Source of the DNA: Lacrimispora amygdalina
GTDB taxonomy: Bacteria > Bacillota > Clostridia > Lachnospirales > Lachnospiraceae
Assembly (NCBI RefSeq): GCF_003432035.1
Contig: NZ_QOHO01000002.1
Coordinates: 62,001 to 126,000, forward strand
Direction: 5' to 3'
DNA length: 64,000 bases
Below, piece after piece: positions 54,047 to 62,600 of the stretch. Under the pieces are notes generated by a model. That model was not told where the DNA came from. It worked only from the letters and a program-made list of their open reading frames with translations, and did not search any database. Numbering within the stretch: the first letter of the stretch is position 1; every line of letters begins with the position of its first letter. The translations under genes and the position numbers were made by a program.

Positions 54047-54087
54047 TTAAAAAGCCCTGTGCCACCCGATATGGAATCACAGGGCTG
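54047..54087 (-). terminator. Hairpin within the sucrose operon, between permease and GH32
   Basis: On the minus strand AGCCCTGTG (54087-54079) pairs with CACAGGGCT (54061-54053), followed by TTTTTAAAA. It lies 5 bp after the MalG-type stop and before the GH32 gene. It would lower, not abolish, expression of GH32 and sucrose phosphorylase relative to the importer. Confidence 0.65.
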
Positions 54088-54091
54088 TTAC

Positions 54092-54958
54092 CTACGCCTT
54101 TACTGCTCCAGCCACAACACCGCTGATAATCTGCTTCTGCAAAATTAAATAAATGACAATAACCGGCAGAATCGTCAGCACCAGACCTGCCATGATTTTC
54201 CCCAAATCACTGGAGTAAGTGCCATAAAAGGTATAGGTTGATAATGGCAGCGTATATAATTTCTTCTTTCCAAGGATCAGGCTGGGAAGAAGGTAATCGT
54301 TCCAGAGCCATAAGACATCAAGCACAATCAAGGTCGCGGTAGTCGGCTTCAGCAGAGGAAATACGATTTTAAAAAACAGCTGATACGGGGTGCACCCATC
54401 GATAATGGCCGCTTCCTCCAGGGAAATGGGCACTCCTGAACGGATGAAACCATAATAGATAAAGATTGCCAGCCCCATGCCAAATCCGATATTCATAAAA
54501 ATCAGAGTTGACCTCATATTCAGCATTCCAAACATGTTCCCATAAATGGATATTAAGGGAATCATAATCGTCTGAAACGGAATGACCATAGCTGCCACAA
54601 TCAGTGAAAAGCTGAACTTCGCTGCAAAATTCCTGTTTCTGGCAAAGAAGTAAGCTGCCATGGACGCAAACAGCACGATAAACGCCACACTGACAAACGT
54701 GATCAGAAGTGAATTGCCAAATGCTCTTAAATAGTTCATCTCCCGAAACGCCGAGCTATAGTTATCAAATGAAAAACCTTTTGGATCTGCCAGCATAAGA
54801 GGATTCTTTATGATGGTAATCTTTCTTTTAAACGAATTCACCAGGATTAAGAAAAATGGAATCATGTATAAAACCAGCACCACCGTTAATAAAACCAGTT
54901 TCATAAGGTTCATGAAAACTGCTTTTCTTCCGCCAACCACGGTTTTCCCTTTCGCCAT
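54092..54958 (-). CDS. CUT1 sugar ABC transporter permease (MalG type)
   Basis: The 288-residue protein has six membrane segments, an EAA loop (L-E-E-A-A-I-I-D-G-C-T) near residue 185, and the C-terminal Q-K-Q-I-I-S-G-V-V-A-G-A-V. Its ATG shares one base with the MalF-type stop (TAATG), showing translational coupling. It is the paralogue of the gene at 6311-7138. It takes part in import of sucrose or fructo-oligosaccharides. Confidence 0.92.
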   Translation of the reverse strand: MAKGKTVVGGRKAVFMNLMKLVLLTVVLVLYMIPFFLILVNSFKRKITIIKNPLMLADPKGFSFDNYSSAFREMNYLRAFGNSLLITFVSVAFIVLFASMAAYFFARNRNFAAKFSFSLIVAAMVIPFQTIMIPLISIYGNMFGMLNMRSTLIFMNIGFGMGLAIFIYYGFIRSGVPISLEEAAIIDGCTPYQLFFKIVFPLLKPTTATLIVLDVLWLWNDYLLPSLILGKKKLYTLPLSTYTFYGTYSSDLGKIMAGLVLTILPVIVIYLILQKQIISGVVAGAVKA

Positions 54959-55839
54959 TACGCTTCCACCTCCTTCTTCCTGCTTAAATAATACTGGGTG
55001 ACAGCCACCACCGCAACTACCGCAAAAAGCACCAGTGCCTCCGCCTGACCTAACCCGTACTGTTTGGATTTAAACGCCTTCTGGTATACATGAAGAGCTG
55101 CCATAATGGTGCTTCCGTATGGTTCCCCTCCTGTTAAGGATACGTTTAAATCATATACCATAAAGCATCTGGTCAGTGTTAAAAATGTACAGATGGAAAA
55201 TGACTGCGCCATGAGCGGTATCACAATATGCCTCGTCCGCTGCGTATCGGTACACCCGTCAATGCTGGCAGCCTCCATTAAGTCTTTGGGCACACCCACA
55301 AAACCTGCAACGTAAATCAGCATCATGTAACCCGAATACTGCCACACGGTAACCAGGATTAAGGCAAAAAACGCTTTTATGGGATCGGATAACCAGGAAC
55401 TTTCAAACAGCGGTACCGAAATCATCTCTCCAAAGGCTGTAAACGCTTTGGAAAACACAAACTTCCAGATAAATCCCAAAACAATTCCGCCGATTAAGTT
55501 TGGTGTAAAAAACCCTGCCCGGAAAAAGTTCTGCCCTTTCAGTCCGCTGGTCAGTAAATATGCCAGCAGAAACGCAATCACCTGCACCAGGATGGTACTG
55601 ATCGCAACGTAAGACAAAGTCAGCAGCAGTGCAGACCAAAACCCCCTGTCCTGAAATACTGCTATGTAGTTGGTGATTCCGGTCAATTCCTTTTTCTCTG
55701 AAATTCCATCCCAGTTGGTAAAGGTTAAATAAACACCATAGATAAATGGAATGATAACGACCGCAAAGAAGAAAAACATTGCCGGACCAGCAAACATCAT
55801 ATATGTTTTTATTTTATTGGACATCGAATTTTTTTCCAT
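54958..55839 (-). CDS. CUT1 sugar ABC transporter permease (MalF type)
   Basis: I start it at ATG 55839 (GGAAGGAA, 8 nt upstream); the longer frame from 55995 would overlap the binding-protein gene. The 293-residue product has six membrane segments, the F-F-R-A-G-F-F-T-P-N-L-I-G-G motif shared with the 7.1-kb paralogue, and an EAA loop (M-E-A-A-S-I-D-G-C-T). It lies 22 bp downstream of the binding-protein gene. Confidence 0.92.
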   Translation of the reverse strand: MEKNSMSNKIKTYMMFAGPAMFFFFAVVIIPFIYGVYLTFTNWDGISEKKELTGITNYIAVFQDRGFWSALLLTLSYVAISTILVQVIAFLLAYLLTSGLKGQNFFRAGFFTPNLIGGIVLGFIWKFVFSKAFTAFGEMISVPLFESSWLSDPIKAFFALILVTVWQYSGYMMLIYVAGFVGVPKDLMEAASIDGCTDTQRTRHIVIPLMAQSFSICTFLTLTRCFMVYDLNVSLTGGEPYGSTIMAALHVYQKAFKSKQYGLGQAEALVLFAVVAVVAVTQYYLSRKKEVEA

Positions 55840-55861
55840 AAAAGCGTTCCTTCCCTGTCTC

Positions 55862-57223
55862 TTATTTCTTAGACTTCCAATAGCCTTCCAGATCGGCCGC
55901 AAGACCTGCCCTGTCTGTTTTTCCTCCCAGATATTTCTGTACAAAGCCGCCGCATACAGACCAGTGATCTCCCGGCAGACCGTTATACTGGTCAAATGTC
56001 AGTCCTGCATCTGCGTATGCCTTTAATGCCTGCCCCAGTTTATTGTCAGGAGAAGCGTCGAAGGTGCTAAAGCAAGGTACTGCAAGAATCTGGTTAGCCA
56101 CAATATCCTGTGCTGTCTTATCATATACCAGCCAGTTTAAAAAATCTTTGGCAGCCTGGATTTGTTCCGGAGATGCGTTTTTATCAATCATGATCTGTTT
56201 GGAACCAACTGCATTGACAAGAGTATTGAATTTATCGTCCTTTGTGTTCTGAACAACCGGAAGCATGCCGAACTCGGAACTGGAATCAGCAAATCCGGAT
56301 ACAACTTCCCATACCCAGTTGCCATTAAACCAGAATGCCACGTCACCTTCTGCAAAATAGGCATTATCTGTGTCATAGTCTGCTGCCAGAGGATCTTTGC
56401 CGTTGATGTTATATTTCATCAGCACATCAAAGGTATCAAACAGACTGTTAAATCTGGCATTGTCAATCAGCTTTCCGGATCCGTCCTTCAGCGAACCGAT
56501 GAAATCTTCTGCCCCTTTGGCAGTTCCGTCCTGCTCTTCATACATAAGTCCCAGGTAGTGGGCTCCCAGTGACCAGTCCTCTTTGGATATGCAGACCGGT
56601 TTTTCCATACCTGCAGCAACCAGTTCATCACAGACTGCCTTAAAATCATCAAGTGTCTGAATGGATTTTTCATCAAACTTCCTGCCCAGTGTCTTTTCGA
56701 TGGCAGTTCTGTTAAACAGAAGTCCTCTTCCTTCCAGGCTGAATGGGAAACCATACAGCTTTCCGCCTACTTTTACGCCGTATTTGTCTCCGCCGTCAGC
56801 CACCCATTTTTCCCCATCTAACGGGAGTGCTTTTTGTTCTGCAAGAGCAACAATATCGTTGCAGTCCATAATGGCAAGTGTAGGAGCATCTCCGGCTGCA
56901 TATCTTTTCTGGATCGCCTCATAAGGAGAATCTCCCTCTGAGATAGAGGACATCTCCACTGTCACTCCGGTCTTTTCCCTGTAATCCTCAAATGCCGGTT
57001 CAAAAAATTTCTCCATACCCGCCTTGGTATTCAAGATGGTGATGGTGACTCCGCCTGCCGAAGCTCCTGCGCTTTTGGACTCTTCTGTCTTACTGCCCTG
57101 CTCGCTTTGTTTCGCTGTACTGCCTGTGTCCCCCTCAAGTGTCTTGCTCCCGCCGCTGCATCCTGCTGCAGAGAGCACCATAACAGCTGCCAGTCCCAAT
57201 GAAAGAACCTGATTTCGTTTCAT
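55862..57223 (-). CDS. Sugar ABC transporter substrate-binding lipoprotein (family 1)
   Basis: The 453-residue protein has a lipoprotein signal (L-S-A-A-G-C, Cys22), a Ser/Glu/Lys-rich linker, and a family 1 solute-binding domain. GGGAGG lies 6 nt before ATG. It is the first gene of the sucrose operon, with a consensus promoter about 80 bp upstream overlapped by a candidate LacI operator. The ligand is inferred to be sucrose or a short fructan from the GH32 and sucrose phosphorylase genes downstream. Confidence 0.92.
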   Translation of the reverse strand: MKRNQVLSLGLAAVMVLSAAGCSGGSKTLEGDTGSTAKQSEQGSKTEESKSAGASAGGVTITILNTKAGMEKFFEPAFEDYREKTGVTVEMSSISEGDSPYEAIQKRYAAGDAPTLAIMDCNDIVALAEQKALPLDGEKWVADGGDKYGVKVGGKLYGFPFSLEGRGLLFNRTAIEKTLGRKFDEKSIQTLDDFKAVCDELVAAGMEKPVCISKEDWSLGAHYLGLMYEEQDGTAKGAEDFIGSLKDGSGKLIDNARFNSLFDTFDVLMKYNINGKDPLAADYDTDNAYFAEGDVAFWFNGNWVWEVVSGFADSSSEFGMLPVVQNTKDDKFNTLVNAVGSKQIMIDKNASPEQIQAAKDFLNWLVYDKTAQDIVANQILAVPCFSTFDASPDNKLGQALKAYADAGLTFDQYNGLPGDHWSVCGGFVQKYLGGKTDRAGLAADLEGYWKSKK

Positions 57224-57301
57224 TCCAATACCTCCCTGATATTCTGATTTTCCGCAAATGATACCTCCTTATGAAAGCGTCTTTGCGTATGCTGTACCCT
57301 G

Positions 57302-57340
57302 AGTATATTCCTCTCCGGGCCTCATGTCAACCGCTTGACA
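57302..57340 (-). promoter_or_regulatory. Sucrose operon promoter with overlapping inverted repeat (candidate LacI operator)
   Basis: On the minus strand a consensus TTGACA (57330-57325), 17-bp spacer and TATACT (57307-57302) lie about 80 bp before the binding-protein ATG. The -35 is the inner arm of an inverted repeat TGTCAA-GCGG-TTGACA (57340-57325). A regulator bound there would block RNA polymerase. The LacI gene is just upstream. Binding is an inference. Confidence 0.75.
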
Positions 57341-57457
57341 TATTTTCGTGTTATCTACAAATTTTATATAATGTTTTTTGTGCATTTTTACTAATTTTTC
57401 AATATATTTTGCACGTTATCTATTTGTACTATCAGGTATAAAGCAATTTTTTTATAG

Positions 57458-57468
57458 GTCAATCGCTT
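57458..57468. promoter_or_regulatory. Second partial match to the candidate LacI operator
   Basis: GTCAATCGCTT matches the GTCAACCGCTT core of the promoter operator at 10 of 11 positions, but lacks the outer right arm. It lies about 130 bp upstream of the promoter operator and 70 bp downstream of the LacI stop. Two such sites could allow looping. It may be chance. Confidence 0.35.
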
Positions 57469-57495
57469 ATAATGTTTTCCACTCTTTTTCACAAC

Positions 57496-57530
57496 AAAAA
57501 AGACACTGGTTTCTCACTTTCCAGTGTCTT
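57496..57530 (-). terminator. Rho-independent terminator of the LacI gene
   Basis: AAGACACTGG (57500-57509) pairs with CCAGTGTCTT (57521-57530) as a perfect 10-bp stem with an 11-nt loop, and on the minus strand it is followed by TTTTTT. It lies 7 bp after the LacI stop and separates the regulator from the sucrose operon. Confidence 0.88.
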
Positions 57531-57536
57531 TCCTAT

Positions 57537-58514
57537 CTATGACGAATTCCTTTTTACAAGAGAAACCGGCAGTTTGAACTGTTCCGGAACCGCTTCGTGA
57601 TCCAGACTTCTCTGTATAAATTCAATGGCCCATTCCGCCATCTCCTTAACCGGCTGTCTGATGGTGGTAATGGTGGGAGTTGTCAGCCTGGCAATATCCA
57701 CATCATCAAACCCAACCAGCCGGATCTGTCCCGGTATGGAAATACTCATCTCAGCGCAGATCTGAATGGTCTGGGCTGCAATTAAATCACTGCTTGCAAA
57801 TATGCCGTCCACACCAGGATCCGCCTCAATGGCCTTTCTGATATGCTCATGATAGTCCAGAGTATTGTAAATCGTGCTGGTCGCCATTACTTCCCGGTGG
57901 CGCACTCCGTATTTCTCACATACGGCTATAAATCCTTCCGCTCTCGCATCTGCAGGCATGTTTTCATTCTTGATTCCGCTTAAATGAAGCAGATTCTTAC
58001 AGCCGCAGGATATTAAGTGTTCCGTCGCCAGACATCCCCCCTGGTAATTGTCACACTGGATTCCCACCGTTCCTGCTTCTAAATTACGTTCTATGGTAAT
58101 GACAGGGATGTCCTGATTCTTCATCTCTTGAATATCAACGTTTCTGCTGCAGAGTACAATCCCGGATACCCGGTTGCTTTTAAACATCTGGATGTATTCT
58201 AGTTCCTTTTCATTCTTTTCTTTTGAATTGCACAGCAATATCTTATAGCCTTTATTGGCGGCTGCACTCTCTAAGTTGCTGATAAGCTTGGCAAAGTACG
58301 GATGCACAATGTGAGGGACAATGATCCCGATGGTATTGGTTCTCTGCATGGAGAGAGACCGTGCCAGTTCATTGGGCTGATAATTCAGCTCCTTCATGAC
58401 CTCATAAACCTTTTTTCTCGTCTGCTCACTGATATAGCCCCGGTTATTAATGACTCTCGAGACAGTAGTGACCGTAACTCCTGCCCGTTCGGCCACATCT
58501 TTAAGAGTTGCCAT
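57537..58514 (-). CDS. LacI family transcriptional regulator
   Basis: The 325-residue protein has an N-terminal LacI helix-turn-helix (T-L-K-D-V-A-E-R-A-G-V-T-V-T-T-V-S-R-V-I-N, split here only for display; residues 3-23) with hinge helix, and a periplasmic-binding-protein-like effector domain (N-T-I-G-I-I-V-P-H-I onward). AGGAGG lies before ATG. Its position directly upstream of the sucrose operon, with its own terminator, makes it the likely local repressor responding to sucrose, fructose or a phosphorylated derivative. Confidence 0.92.
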   Translation of the reverse strand: MATLKDVAERAGVTVTTVSRVINNRGYISEQTRKKVYEVMKELNYQPNELARSLSMQRTNTIGIIVPHIVHPYFAKLISNLESAAANKGYKILLCNSKEKNEKELEYIQMFKSNRVSGIVLCSRNVDIQEMKNQDIPVITIERNLEAGTVGIQCDNYQGGCLATEHLISCGCKNLLHLSGIKNENMPADARAEGFIAVCEKYGVRHREVMATSTIYNTLDYHEHIRKAIEADPGVDGIFASSDLIAAQTIQICAEMSISIPGQIRLVGFDDVDIARLTTPTITTIRQPVKEMAEWAIEFIQRSLDHEAVPEQFKLPVSLVKRNSS

Positions 58515-58635
58515 TGGTCAATCTCCTCCTGCTGTCCATTATTCTTAAAATCAAATTTTGGATTCAGTATACCATATCGCCCGGCTATGGTCCAGTATAA
58601 TCCCCGTCCAGACTATATTTCTTTCCCTGCAGTCT

Positions 58636-60171
58636 CTAAGCCTGATGCTTCCTGATGCGGACCGCCATATATTCCTTCCCCGGCAGTTCCACTCTGAATT
58701 TCCCTTTAAATATTCCCCTGTCCTGAATTTCCATATCCCACGTATCAATGACTTCCACATCAAATTCCGTTGTGTCATCAAAGTAAAATTCCCGGAAGGA
58801 AGGCCTGTTAAATCCATAGTAGTACAGATAATAGCTTTTAATTTTCAATAGCATGGAGCTGACGCCCTCAACGGTTGCACATACCTCGTCCCAGGCCTGT
58901 TTTAACGGCATGAGCCCACAGCCCGGTGTTTCTGATAATATCCGATACAAAAATTTCAGCCTGTCAGGACTTTCTCCGCGTAAAACGCCGCCGTGGGACC
59001 ACCACAGTATCCCATCCGGATTCATGTAAGTCTCTCCATGACCGGCGTATCCACCTCTTAAGCTGGCTTCCCAGAATCTGCGCACCAGTTCCTTACCGCT
59101 GATATTCCCCCAGCCATGCTGGATGTTTCCTTCATAGGCTATTTCATCCAGTACTACCGGCTTTTTATACCTTTCTCTCCATTCATCCACGTATTCAGCC
59201 GTCTTATAGATATCCTGTCTCTGTATGCTGCAGTGGGTGACCCATGGTCTGGAATAATCATAAAAAGGCCTGCAGTTATGAATGGATCTTAAATGATTGT
59301 ACTTATCCTTTCTGCAGATGATCGCTGCAAAATTTTCCCAGTCCTCCACCGACTTCTGTGGCATAAGATCGTATTCATTGGCAAGTGACCACCAGACATT
59401 CCTGTATGCAGCGAATCTGGCAATCACATAGTTCCAGTACAATTCGTCCTGTTCCCTGCTCATAAGACTGAATCCCCACCTGTCATAGGGATGCATAACG
59501 ATCAAATCTGCTTCGATGGACAATTCTCTTAACTGTCTGATACACTCTTCAATATGCCGGAAATGTTCCGGGTTAAAGCGGGTATAATCCCACCGGTTTC
59601 CCTCCGCTCTTCCATTAAACAGCTGAAAATTATCACTGGTTAATTTTGTGCTGTCACAGGGTGTTCCTATGTATGGATAAGATACCGGTTCATTTAAATT
59701 GTAATCATAATGTTTTGGTAAAATGCAGAAACGAATCTTGTTAAATGCGCTTTTCTTAAGAGTATCCAGTGTCTGTTTCTGTAATTCTTCCGATTGCAGC
59801 TCCCATACATAGCAGGTCGTTCCAATGGAATAATAAGGAACCCCGTCTTCATAGGCAAAATGATATGTATTGGCAACACGGACAGGTCCATGATTATCGC
59901 CGGAAGCCGGAAGCACTTCAAAGGTTCCTTCCAAGATTTTCTCAGAAAAACTTCCGCTTACTAAAAATTTATATTTTCCCTCAAAGGAAGGCATAAACCG
60001 GACCACATAGTTCCCGTCTCCATCGTAAAAGCCATCCACAGTTTTGCATTCATAAGCGCCGGTGAAGGTTCCCTGGATCTTATAATCCACAAATGGATTT
60101 TTATCGGTGTGACCGGGACAGGTAATTTCCCAGGTATCCCATTTTTCAAGTTTTTGTATAAATTCTGCCAT
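58636..60171 (-). CDS. Glycosidase-like TIM-barrel protein (DUF5060/DUF4038/DUF5605)
   Basis: The 511-residue protein has an N-terminal beta-sandwich of about 90 residues (DUF5060-like, W-D-T-W-E-I-T), a TIM barrel related to GH140-like DUF4038 proteins (about 100-420) and a C-terminal DUF5605-like beta domain. S-L-A-N-E-Y-D and V-L-D-E-I-A-Y-E-G hold the two glutamates expected for a retaining glycosidase. No signal peptide, so it is cytoplasmic. The substrate is unknown; it is a separate unit upstream of the LacI gene. Confidence 0.85.
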   Translation of the reverse strand: MAEFIQKLEKWDTWEITCPGHTDKNPFVDYKIQGTFTGAYECKTVDGFYDGDGNYVVRFMPSFEGKYKFLVSGSFSEKILEGTFEVLPASGDNHGPVRVANTYHFAYEDGVPYYSIGTTCYVWELQSEELQKQTLDTLKKSAFNKIRFCILPKHYDYNLNEPVSYPYIGTPCDSTKLTSDNFQLFNGRAEGNRWDYTRFNPEHFRHIEECIRQLRELSIEADLIVMHPYDRWGFSLMSREQDELYWNYVIARFAAYRNVWWSLANEYDLMPQKSVEDWENFAAIICRKDKYNHLRSIHNCRPFYDYSRPWVTHCSIQRQDIYKTAEYVDEWRERYKKPVVLDEIAYEGNIQHGWGNISGKELVRRFWEASLRGGYAGHGETYMNPDGILWWSHGGVLRGESPDRLKFLYRILSETPGCGLMPLKQAWDEVCATVEGVSSMLLKIKSYYLYYYGFNRPSFREFYFDDTTEFDVEVIDTWDMEIQDRGIFKGKFRVELPGKEYMAVRIRKHQA

Positions 60172-60248
60172 GTCAGTCTCCTATACGTTTTATCAAATTA
60201 TATTCTATTGTATAACGTATGGCAATACACCAAACAATTTATTATACC

Positions 60249-60280
60249 AAAAACGAGGCACCTTCTCAAATGCCTCGTTT
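60249..60280 (-). terminator. Rho-independent terminator of the 70-residue gene
   Basis: AAACGAGGCA (60251-60260) pairs with TGCCTCGTTT (60271-60280), a perfect 10-bp stem, and on the minus strand TTTTTGG follows. It lies 13 bp past the stop of the small gene at 60294. Confidence 0.8.
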
Positions 60281-60293
60281 TGTCACATACATA

Positions 60294-60506
60294 TCAGTCC
60301 TCACGCTTATTTCCTGTTTTGTAATCGTCTCTCGCCCAGTTTGGAGCGTTGATGGGACCTGCTTTTTCACTGCTGTTTTTAGCAGCCCCCTGAATCTCGG
60401 GAACCCTGGCCTGTTCATTCTTTGGACGATGCATCTTTTCGTGATTTTCTGTTCCATGGTTCTTGGGATCATAAGGACTCGGTCTTCTCATTCCTGCTTT
60501 TGCCAT
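60294..60506 (-). CDS. Small conserved hydrophilic protein
   Basis: The 70-residue protein begins M-A-K-A-G-M-R-R-P and has a Pro/Asn/Lys-rich, probably disordered sequence with N-H-G-T-E-N-H-E-K-M. AGGAGG lies 7 nt before ATG and a perfect terminator follows, so it is a real gene. I believe I have seen close relatives in Lachnospiraceae, without a known role. It has no cysteine, so it is an unlikely peptide substrate for the neighbouring radical SAM enzyme. Confidence 0.78.
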   Translation of the reverse strand: MAKAGMRRPSPYDPKNHGTENHEKMHRPKNEQARVPEIQGAAKNSSEKAGPINAPNWARDDYKTGNKRED

Positions 60507-60631
60507 AATCTTACCTCCTGTGTGACATTAGTTTCTGTATTCACCCGGAAAATATACAGACAAAATCATAAACCACAGATATTCTTTAAAAAATATGGAA
60601 CTTTAAATAAATTATATGACCAGCAATACAC

Positions 60632-61741
60632 CTAATACCGGGTTGTAAACAGAAACCGGCTGATTTCCTCCATCTGTGCAAAGCAGCTCTCAAACAGCAT
60701 CCGGTAACTTTCGCAGAAATAATTATCCTTCACGCCCTCCCTGCAGCGGTAGCATCCACCGCGGCAAAGAGAAAACCAGCGGCACTGCCTGCATTCTTCA
60801 GAATGATTCTGGGAACGCTCAATAAAGCCAATCTCTGATCTTCTTTCCTGGATTTTTGCCATTGTATCCTGATTTAGATTTCCCAGCCTAAACTCATCCA
60901 GAACATAAAAATCGCAGGGATAGACACCTCCGTCCGCCTCCACCACGTACTGGATCCCGCATACGCCTCTCTGTTCACAGGATTCCGGTTCATACTTAAG
61001 CATAATGCCGATATAGTTTTCAAACTGTCTGATATAGGGCTGTTTTCCCCGCTTCCAGTCCTTATACCAAAGTTGAAAAAGCTTGACCAGAAACTCACCG
61101 TATGCCTTTGGGGTAAGGGAATATTCTCTTTGCCCGCGGGTTTCCCCAAGGGGGTCCAGGCAGGCAATAAACTGTAAATAATCCCATCCATTTTTCTTAT
61201 ATTCCTTGTAAATGGGTACGATATTTTCTGCTGTTTCCCTGTTTACCACTGTGAGTATGTTAAAATCCACACCGCTTTTCTTCATAAGCCTGGCAGCATG
61301 GAGAACCTTCTGGTATGTTCCTTCTCCGCTTTTGCTGTGCCTGTACTTATCATGGGTCGCTTCCATACCATCAACGGATAAGCCTACAAGAAAGTGGTTT
61401 TTTTTAAAGAATTCGCACCATTCCTCCGTAATTGCGTATCCATTGGTCTGAAGGGCATATTCAATCTTTAAATTCTTTCCATTGTACTGTTTTACACACC
61501 GGACTGCCTCTTCAAAAAAATCAATTCCGCAAAGAGTTGGTTCTCCTCCCTGGAATGCAATCCCAACACTCTGCTCTCCATAAGAAAGTGCCTTACGTAT
61601 TACATTGGCTAAGGTCTCTTTTGACATAAATCCATAAGAAGCCTGCTTTCTCTTTTCTGCCTCATCGCAATAAAAGCAGTAATCACATTCCATATTGCAC
61701 AGTCCGGAAGCTGGTTTTATCAGTAAATTCACTGGCGGCAT
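60632..61741 (-). CDS. Anaerobic sulfatase-maturating radical SAM enzyme (anSME)
   Basis: The 369-residue protein has the radical SAM motif Cys15-x3-Cys19-x2-Cys22 (G-L-C-N-M-E-C-D-Y-C-F-Y-C), F-Q-G-G-E-P-T-L, and a SPASM domain with the C-G-I-Q-Y ... Y-P-C-D-F-Y and C-R-Q-C-x5-C-R-G-G-C cluster that binds two extra 4Fe-4S centres. It matches anSME in length and motifs. The enzyme converts a Cys or Ser of sulfatases to formylglycine without oxygen. AGGAGG precedes the ATG. No sulfatase gene is in this window; a TauE/SafE permease gene lies 23 bp upstream, which hints at sulfur metabolism. Confidence 0.9.
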   Translation of the reverse strand: MPPVNLLIKPASGLCNMECDYCFYCDEAEKRKQASYGFMSKETLANVIRKALSYGEQSVGIAFQGGEPTLCGIDFFEEAVRCVKQYNGKNLKIEYALQTNGYAITEEWCEFFKKNHFLVGLSVDGMEATHDKYRHSKSGEGTYQKVLHAARLMKKSGVDFNILTVVNRETAENIVPIYKEYKKNGWDYLQFIACLDPLGETRGQREYSLTPKAYGEFLVKLFQLWYKDWKRGKQPYIRQFENYIGIMLKYEPESCEQRGVCGIQYVVEADGGVYPCDFYVLDEFRLGNLNQDTMAKIQERRSEIGFIERSQNHSEECRQCRWFSLCRGGCYRCREGVKDNYFCESYRMLFESCFAQMEEISRFLFTTRY

Positions 61742-61763
61742 ACAACCGTTTCCTCCTTGCCAT

Positions 61764-62558
61764 TTAAGATAACTGATAGATATTATAACAGCAAATCATC
61801 ATGATTTCTGCCATCAAAATAATAAAAAGTTTATTCACTGTAATCTCACTGAGTCTTTTGCAGACCTTTCTTCCAATTGCTCCTCCTGCAATTCCGCTGA
61901 GTACCATAACAGCAAGGAGCAGAAAACTGAATTCCGGTATCTGACCTGCTGCGATGGAATTGACAAGACTTGCTGCCTGGGAAAACAGAATAATATACAG
62001 GGAATTCTGGGCAGCTGTTTTCGTATCCATGGAAAAGAAATAAAACAGTACCACCAGGTTAATGGGTCCTCCTCCGATCCCAAGAAAGGAAGAGAAAATA
62101 CCCAGGACAAATCCGATGATGATACAAATCCCCTTATTTTTGATATCATGGGTTTTAATACGGTCTTTCTTTATCGTATAAATTAATGTTCCTATTGTAA
62201 TAAGCAAAAGACAGACTGCCTGTACGGAACCCACCCTGTTCCGGTCACTAAAACTGCTGGCAACCATATGGAACAATATTTTTCCTGCCACACCTCCTGC
62301 TGCTGCACCGACTGCCAAAGGCGTACCAATTGTTTTATCAACAGAAGAATCTCCGCTTGAAATTGATTTTATCACAGAAAAGCAGGCCATGGCAAGCACT
62401 GTACATCCGGAAAGAAAGCTTATGGCTTCCACGCTCAGCAAACCAAATGCATCTAAAAGCGGCTTTATAATCACCCCGCCTCCTATTCCGCAGACCGCCC
62501 CTGCTGTGGAAGCACTTAAACCAATCAGTCCAAACAATATGTATTCATGCAGCTTCAT
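61764..62558 (-). CDS. TauE/SafE family sulfite exporter-like membrane protein
   Basis: The 264-residue protein has eight hydrophobic segments in two halves, each with the G-I-G-G-G-x-I/P motif (C-G-I-G-G-G-V-I-I near residue 24, L-G-I-G-G-G-P-I-N near 159) that marks TauE/SafE. The family exports sulfite, sulfoacetate and similar small anions. It lies 23 bp from the anSME gene, so the two may be one operon handling sulfate released by a sulfatase encoded elsewhere. Confidence 0.88.
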   Translation of the reverse strand: MKLHEYILFGLIGLSASTAGAVCGIGGGVIIKPLLDAFGLLSVEAISFLSGCTVLAMACFSVIKSISSGDSSVDKTIGTPLAVGAAAGGVAGKILFHMVASSFSDRNRVGSVQAVCLLLITIGTLIYTIKKDRIKTHDIKNKGICIIIGFVLGIFSSFLGIGGGPINLVVLFYFFSMDTKTAAQNSLYIILFSQAASLVNSIAAGQIPEFSFLLLAVMVLSGIAGGAIGRKVCKRLSEITVNKLFIILMAEIMMICCYNIYQLS

Positions 62559-62600
62559 AATTTTCCACCGACTCCATTTTTATTTTATGATGATTTTTTC

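Noticed and set aside
57272-57285. Possible catabolite-repression (cre) site TGAAAGCGTCTTTG
   Set aside because: It differs from the consensus at three positions and lies downstream of the promoter; too weak to call.
60294-60506. Peptide substrate for the neighbouring anSME
   Set aside because: It has no cysteine and no sulfatase-like C/S-x-P-S-R motif.
62559-62600. Programmed frameshift joining LarC1 to LarC2
   Set aside because: The next gene starts within about 43 bp and no LarC2-like sequence is found in any frame.
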